In this document: piece after piece, positions 56,210 through 62,000 of the stretch
Layout: the number at the start of each line of letters is the position of its first letter
Numbering within the stretch: the stretch's first letter is position 1
Assembly: GCA_903813345.2 (NCBI GenBank)
Contig: CAIIXF020000004.1
Location: 288,513-350,512 of the forward strand
Direction of reading: 5' to 3'
Source: Owenia fusiformis
Taxonomy: Eukaryota > Annelida > Polychaeta > Sabellida > Oweniidae
DNA: 62,000 bases
The notes under the pieces: model-generated
What the model was told of the DNA's origin: nothing
Seen by the model: only the letters and a program-made list of their open reading frames with translations
Database searches by the model: none
Position numbers and translations under genes: made by a program

Positions 56210-56375
56210 CAGTAAAACCTGCCTAAGTGTAACATCTTTGGTACCTTTAAAAAGAGTTCCACTAACAGAAATGTTCCACTTTTAGAAGTTCATTTAACAT
56301 TCAATTGGTCTTAGGACTCTAAAAAGTGTTCAATTAACAGCCACTTCTATGTGTTCCACTTTACAGGTTTCACTG
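56210..56375. mobile_element. 166-bp pogo/Tigger-like MITE
   Basis: Ends CAGTAAAACCTGCCTAAGTG and CCACTTTACAGGTTTCACTG, flanked by TA (56208-56209 and 56376-56377). The interior has inverted GTTCCACT/AGTGTTC strings. No coding. Confidence 0.82.
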
Positions 56376-56379
56376 TATT

Positions 56380-58503
56380 TTACTTTAGGCCTAAGCCTAT
56401 ATGTCAATAAGGAAGAATCAGAGAGTTATTTTGAATTTTTCTTAAAAGTCTGAACCTCCACAAATACATATAACAAACACCAATAACCCTTAGATTCTGC
56501 ATACTACAAAGAAGTAAACATTTAAGGAAATAACAAGGGATAGGTATAGAGTAATTTTTTAAAAAATCATGCCAAAACCTTTAACTCACTGGACATTTTA
56601 GAAAAATAGGCATGACATAGATTTACCACAATCCTGAAATGCGCGTAAATAAATCACATGCGGAAAATACCAGGAGTACAGTATTGTGACAATACGACAA
56701 TACTATTATCATTTCAGGTCATCTCTATCCCTCATACTCCTTAAAGGTCTAGTCTCTTTAACAAACACCAATATCCCTGCATCTATATACTAGATAAGAG
56801 GTGCATGTTTTAAACATTAACATTAACCAACAACTCCATAACAACATTACACATTGAATTAACTGTGACATTACCATGGCTCTATCTGTACCCTCAGACA
56901 TATTCCTCAGCCTGTAGCCAAGTTTTGTTCAGTATTTAATGAATACCTGGAGGGGATCAAATTCGACAATTTGGGCCAAAAATCACCTGCAAAGTACTAA
57001 AATGATGAAAAACTGCATTATTTGAAAGAACTTTTGGCGGGGGGGGGGGGGGGGGGGGGGCGGTTTCAAATAAACATCATTTGCTGCATCTAACCGAGGA
57101 TATAATATTGGCCATTGGTGATGTCATAGATAGTAATCAAGCCAAGCAACAGTGCAGCAATATCTTTAAAAACCACAACATATGACATCATCAATCTGGC
57201 CAATGTATCCTAGCTTTTTGATGCTGGTAGGATTTATTTGAATGATTTCCAATGTATTTCCCATATTCTGTAATGAATTAGTTTTGCGGAAACAATAATC
57301 CACTGATATTTGAACCCACCTTTAAAGCATTAAAATATATCCAAGGGGACAAGTAGGCCAATTTCAGATCTGGAATTCTCTTGAGCAACTGAACAATGAA
57401 CATGCTCTTTTAACCCAACCAACACCATTCAATTCTACATTAATTAATTCAAAAATAAAGAATCTTAAAAACTAAAAATATTTACATGTAAGTCGGTTGT
57501 GGGTACTAACACTTTGGTATCTCCAAATTTAATATTACCTGGGAGTTAGATAAAAAAAGTTAACTTCATGTTGCTCTCAATTTTCTGTAAAATTCAATAA
57601 TCTGGATTCATTATAGGTTATAATTGAACAATGCTATGAATTTTCTGATGTATGATAACAATGATATGACCCTATCAACACTTTTATGAAGCTGGGACAC
57701 AAGGATATAATTGAAATTGCTTGACGTGAAATCTAACCATAAGGCCCTATATGTGTGTGATGATAATTTTTATACAGTACAGTAATATCCATGCTAATAA
57801 TTACAAATGATTAAGATTTTTCTCACTTAACAAGTTTACAACATGGTAGAATACATACATGTGTATATGCATAGCTCAAATTCAAAATATTTTGATGAAT
57901 TAGAATAATTAAAATGACATTTCCCAAACATTTTCAATTTTTTGTGAATGTGTGGAAATGCCTTAAATGTACATTTGAATAATGCTGTGTTTTTGAAGCC
58001 AATCCAATGTTATATTTGAGACTAAAGAATTCTTCACTGTATCTGCATCACTGAAAGGAGGAACAGCACATGATGAGCCTATTCCTGTATATCATTTTTA
58101 GTCCTTCTGTCCCAAGGGAGAAGCACCTGCCTGTGGCACTCCAAAACCATAATTGTTGAACAAAATGTCCATTTTGAGATTATTACTTGCAAAATCAGAC
58201 AAATTCAGAGTCACCCTGTTAATTGTTAATTATAAAGTCAAAAAGTTTACTATGTTTTCATCAGAGTTTTAATAAATCCAATTATATCCAAGTTCCTGAG
58301 TATCTTTTGTAAGTTGAAGACTTTCTCATGTTTTAAGAGAATCAAATGAGCAGTCAACATTATGTAATAATGAATCGCATTAAAGGATGTTCACAAAGCT
58401 GATGCGTTAAACAACATCCACTGTCATTATCTATCATTAACTTTATGATCATCCTCCAGAGTTATCCTTCCTAACTGGTTATATCTTCCTATTTCACATG
58501 TTA
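56380..58503. other. Intergenic, AT-rich; G-run at 57040-57060
   Basis: Only a run of about 22 G (57039-57060) stands out. The left end may include the 3' UTR of SMCO4. No gene recognised. Confidence 0.5.
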
Positions 58504-58671
58504 CTAAGGCCGTGATTTTATGTACACTAAAAAGACGATAACTGCCATTATAGCAAGTAATGTTGGCACCACAACTGTAAACAGTTGATTCCTTATCTGT
58601 ACATTGTCTTTCCTTCTCTCTCGTTTGTCCTTCTTCGTTTCCTTCGCTGCCTTCCCCTTCAGTTGCCTCAT
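58504..58671 (-). CDS. SMCO4: SMCO4, small single-pass membrane protein (55 aa)
   Basis: On the minus strand: MRQLKGKAAKETKKDKRERR, then KDNVQIRNQL, a hydrophobic helix (FTVVVPTLLAIMAVIVFLVY) and IKSRP, then TAG (58504-58506). The start MRQLKGK, the Lys/Arg-rich N-terminal half, VVVPTL before the helix and the short basic tail followed by RP match SMCO4 (single-pass membrane protein with coiled-coil domains 4; ~59 residues in vertebrates), whose function is unknown. The ATG at 58669-58671 is preferred because it aligns with the family start; an in-frame ATG eight codons upstream would add MKQSQRLK. The coding part is one exon; non-coding exons may exist. An overlapping plus-strand frame at 58604-58948 is a shadow. 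Confidence 0.85.
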   Translation of the reverse strand: MRQLKGKAAKETKKDKRERRKDNVQIRNQLFTVVVPTLLAIMAVIVFLVYIKSRP

Positions 58672-58999
58672 TTTGAGTCTCTGTGATTGTTTCGTTTATA
58701 TGATGAATCTAAATGCGAAGTATAGAACTTGTTCCTCTTTCCTTTGTTTCCTCCTTGATATATTCAACCAAAGTCACTCTGAAAAAGTGAAAATGCAGAT
58801 GTATTTTGGTATTATATTGATATACAACTTGGTATTGGAGCTATCTTTCAAAACTGGTTGGGCAATAATAGGTCATACCAGTGAAAGTAAATCAAGAAGA
58901 CAAATATGGATAAATTCTCAAAAACAGCTTTATCATTATTTCACTTAATGACACTTTCAAAGCCCAAGATAAATGAAACAAGGCATTAACATGACAAAA

Positions 59000-61760
59000 T
59001 GTCACCACCTAAAACAATTTGGTCAATTTAAAGCAAGTTGAAAAAATACCTCTTTGACTTTTTTTTACATTGAGAAGGTCATTGAAGGTCAAATGTCAAA
59101 TGTAAAGTCAGATTTGAACTTCTGAGAACATGTAGATGATTTTGAAAAAAAAATTAAGTAAATTTGAAGCAAGTTGAAAAAAGACCTTTTTGACCTTGAA
59201 AAGGTCATTGAAGGTCAAATGTCAAATCTAAAGTCAGATTTGAACTTCTGAGAACATGTAGATGATTTTGAAAAAAAAATTAAGTAAATTTGAAGCAAGT
59301 TGAAAAAAGACCTTTTTGACCTTGAAAAGGTCATTGAAGGTCAAAGGTCAAATCTAAAGTCAGATTTGAACTTCTGAGAACTTGTTAAGTCAAATTTGAA
59401 CTTCTGAAAAGATGTAGATGATTTTGAAAAAAAAATTTGGTCAATTTGAAGCAAGTTGAAAACAGACCTTTTTGACCTTTTTTGACCTTGAGAAGGTCAT
59501 TTAAGGTCAAATGTCAAATCTAAAGTCAGATTTGAATTTCTGAGAACATGTAGATGATTTTGAAAAAAAAATTAGTCAATTTGAAGCAAGTTGAAAAAAG
59601 ACCTTTTTGACCTTTTTTGACCTTGAGAAGGTCATTGAAGGTCAAATGTCAAATCTAAAGTCAAATCTAAAGTCATATTTGAATTTCTGAGAACATGTCG
59701 ATGATTTTGAAAAAAAAATTTAGTCAATTTGAAGCAAGATGAAAAAATACCTTTTTGACCTTTTTTGACATTGAAAAGGTCATTGAAGGTCAAATGTCAA
59801 ATCTTAAGTCAGATTTGAATTTCTGAGAACATGTAGATGATTTTGAAAAAAAATTTTAGTCAATTTGAAGCAAGTTGAAAAAAGACCTTTTTTGACTTTG
59901 AGAAGGTCATTGAAGGTCAAATGTCAAATCTTAAGTCAAATCTAAAGTCAGATTTGAATTTCTGAGAACATGTAGATGATTTTGAAAATTTTTTTTAGTC
60001 AATTTGAAGCAAGTTGAAAACAGACCTTTTTGACCTTTTTTAACCTTGAGAAGGTCATTGAAGGTCAAATGTCAAATCTTAAGTCAAATCTTAAGTCAGA
60101 TTTGAATTTCTGAGAATACGTAGATGATTTTGAAAAAAAATTTAGTCAATTTGAAGCAAGTTGAAAACAGACCTTTTTGACCTTTCTTGACCTTGAGAAG
60201 GTCATTGAAGGTCAAATGTCAAATCTAAAGTCAGATTTGAAGGTCAAATGTCAAATCTAAAGTCAGATTTGAATTTCTGAGAACATGTAGATGATTTTGA
60301 AAAAAAATTTAGTCAATGTGAAGCAAGTTGAAAAAAGACCTTTTTGACCTTGAGAAGGTCATTGAAGGTCAAATGTCAAATCTAAAGTCAGATTTGAACT
60401 TCTGAGAACATGTAGATGATTTAGAAAAAAATTGAAGTCAATCTAAACAGTATTTATTAAGTTATAGGAAGTTGTAAGAAATTGTTACAGACGCCGGACG
60501 CCAACCTCCAACCGCCGGACGCCGGACGCCAACCTCCAACCGCCGTCGCAAAAAAACGGAGACCATAACAATATGTCACCACTTTTGGTGGTGACATTTG
60601 GTCAATTTGAAGCAAGTTGAAAACAGACCTTTTTGACCTTTTTTGACCTTGAGAAGGTCATTTAAGGTCAAATGTCAAATCTAAAGTCAGATTTGAATTT
60701 CTGAGAACATGTAGATGATTTTGAAAAAAAAATTAGTCAATTTGAAGCAAGTTGAAAAAAGACCTTTTTGACCTTTTTTGACCTTGAGAAGGTCATTGAA
60801 GGTCAAATGTCAAATCTAAAGTCAAATCTAAAGTCATATTTGAATTTCTGAGAACATGTCGATGATTTTGAAAAAAAAATTTAGTCAATTTGAAGCAAGA
60901 TGAAAAAATACCTTTTTGACCTTTTTTGACATTGAAAAGGTCATTGAAGGTCAAATGTCAAATCTTAAGTCAGATTTGAATTTCTGAGAACATGTAGATG
61001 ATTTTGAAAAAAAAATTTAGTCAATTTGAAGCAAGTTGAAAAAAGACCTTTTTGACCTTTTTTGACTTTGAGAAGGTCATTGAAGGTCAAATGTCAAATC
61101 TTAAGTCAAATCTAAAGTCAGATTTGAATTTCTGAGAACACGTAGATGATTTTGAAAATTTTTTTTAGTCAATTTGAAGCAAGTTGAAAACAGACCTTTT
61201 TGACCTTTTTTAACCTTGAGAAGGTCATTGAAGGTCAAATGTCAAATCTTAAGTCAAATCTTAAGTCAGATTTGAATTTCTGAGAATACGTAGATGATTT
61301 TGAAAAAAAATTTAGTCAATTTGAAGCAAGTTGAAAACAGACCTTTTTGACCTTTCTTGACCTTGAGAAGGTCATTGAAGGTCAAATGTCAAATCTAAAG
61401 TCAGATTTGAAGGTCAAATGTCAAATCTAAAGTCAGATTTGAATTTCTGAGAACATGTAGATGATTTTGAAAAAAAATTTAGTCAATGTGAAGCAAGTTG
61501 AAAAAAGACCTTTTTGACCTTGAGAAGGTCATTGAAGGTCAAATGTCAAATCTAAAGTCAGATTTGAACTTCTGAGAACATGTAGATGATTTAGAAAAAA
61601 ATTGAAGTCAATCTAAACAGTATTTATTAAGTTATAGGAAGTTGTAAGAAATTGTTACAGACGCCGGACGCCAACCTCCAACCGCCGAACGCCAACCTCC
61701 AACCGCCGTCGCAAAAAAACGGAGACCATAACAATATGTCACCACTTTTGGTGGTGACAT
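59000..61760 (+). mobile_element. Helentron-like family B element with nested tandem repeats
   Basis: Left edge TGTCACCACCTAAAACAATT. The body is ~130-150-bp units (GTCAATTTGAAGCAAGTTG, GACCTTGAGAAGGTCATTG, TCAAATGTCAAATCTAAAGT). The stretch 59435-60597 is repeated as a 1163-bp block at 60598-61760. Each block ends in a CCGGACGCCAACCTCCAAC-rich tract, ACGGAGACCATAACAAT and the hairpin ATGTCACCAC...GTGGTGACAT (60573-60597, 61736-61760). The hairpin arm equals the left edge. No open reading frame of note. Confidence 0.75.
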
Positions 61761-61770
61761 AAAAAGTTGA

Positions 61771-62000
61771 TCAAATCAACCCATCACTGGCCACACAAAA
61801 CTCAGAGACCATCAGGCGAAAATTAACCCTAATATCTCTAGCAAACATTGTGAAGCCTGTGACAAACACGAGACTGTTCATCATTACATTTTTGAGTGCA
61901 AGCTCTTCGAGTGAGACAGGAATAAACTGTTTCATGAGATAGATACTATACTAATAGGCTATACAGGAATGTGTAAACCAAGCATAGACCTCAGACTTTT
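61771..62000 (+). pseudogene. Degenerate LINE ORF2 C-terminus (runs off the window)
   Basis: Reads ITGHTKLRDHQAKINPNISS then KHCEACDKHETVHHYIFECK and LFE, a stop (TGA at 61911-61913), then DRNKLFHEIDTILIG. The 'ITGH-x-x-L-x-x-H ... C-x-x-C-x-x-x-ET-x-x-H-x-x-x-x-C ... R-x-x-L' pattern is the RNase H/zinc-ribbon end of non-LTR retrotransposon ORF2. The stop shows it is dead, at least in this copy. Confidence 0.8.

Noticed and set aside
29783-61760. CRISPR-like regular arrays
   Set aside because: Units are contiguous tandem repeats without unique spacers, and the genome is animal.

Overview
This is a window of an animal nuclear genome. It is AT-rich, has many introns, and is heavily loaded with transposons and minisatellites. 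The evidence is spliced genes with GT-AG junctions, animal-only families (a receptor tyrosine kinase, a GGT7-type gamma-glutamyltransferase, SMCO4), a Ty3/gypsy retrotransposon, mariner, hAT, piggyBac and pogo remnants, and a 23-base N gap at 11663-11685. A marine invertebrate is the most natural reading, but I cannot name the phylum from sequence alone.

Layout. (1) 1-29543, plus strand: a receptor tyrosine kinase (RTK) whose 5' end lies left of the window. I reconstructed 14 exons whose splice phases all agree. They encode a farnesoic-acid-O-methyltransferase-like (FAMeT) domain, an AbfB-type beta-trefoil, a short linker, one transmembrane helix, a split kinase domain with an insert, and a C-terminal tail. 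Its introns hold two elements with 9-bp target duplications (Mutator-like), a Helentron-like tandem array, fold-back elements, two mariner-derived elements and, between the glycine-loop and alpha-C exons, a 4.1-kb Ty3/gypsy element in antisense orientation. The gypsy element has apparently identical LTRs but lacks the catalytic core of its reverse transcriptase. (2) 29.7-37.2 kb: intergenic minisatellites (78-bp, about 150-bp and 20-bp units) between the convergent RTK and GGT7 genes. (3) 37383-54675, minus strand: a complete GGT7-like gene. I reconstructed 15 exons totalling 1938 bp (645 codons plus stop), with all phases compatible. (4) 54.7-62 kb: the GGT7 upstream region, small transposons, a 55-codon SMCO4 gene (58504-58671, minus), a large Helentron-like tandem array, and the edge of a degenerate LINE.

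The most unusual structure is in GGT7. Four separate tandem amplifications in this one gene each copy an exon-intron junction: the membrane-anchor exon with its 5' splice site (about 31 units of 111 bp), the 3' splice site of exon 13 (16 units of 54 bp), the 3' splice site and first half of exon 2 (6 units of about 96 bp), and the terminal coding segment (2 units of 82 bp). The introns are therefore filled with decoy splice sites. In the three intronic arrays I could read, using a decoy leads quickly to a stop codon. The second striking item is the RTK ectodomain, which joins two domains that are uncommon in receptors to a seemingly active kinase. Third, two sequence-unrelated repeat families (11.8-13.2/51.6-52.9 kb and 55.9-56.0/59.0-61.8 kb) share one design: a 5' subterminal copy of the hairpin arm, internal repeats of about 130-160 bp, a CCGCC-rich tract, and a terminal hairpin.

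RTK and GGT7 are both membrane proteins and are transcribed towards each other. Nothing here shows that they act together.
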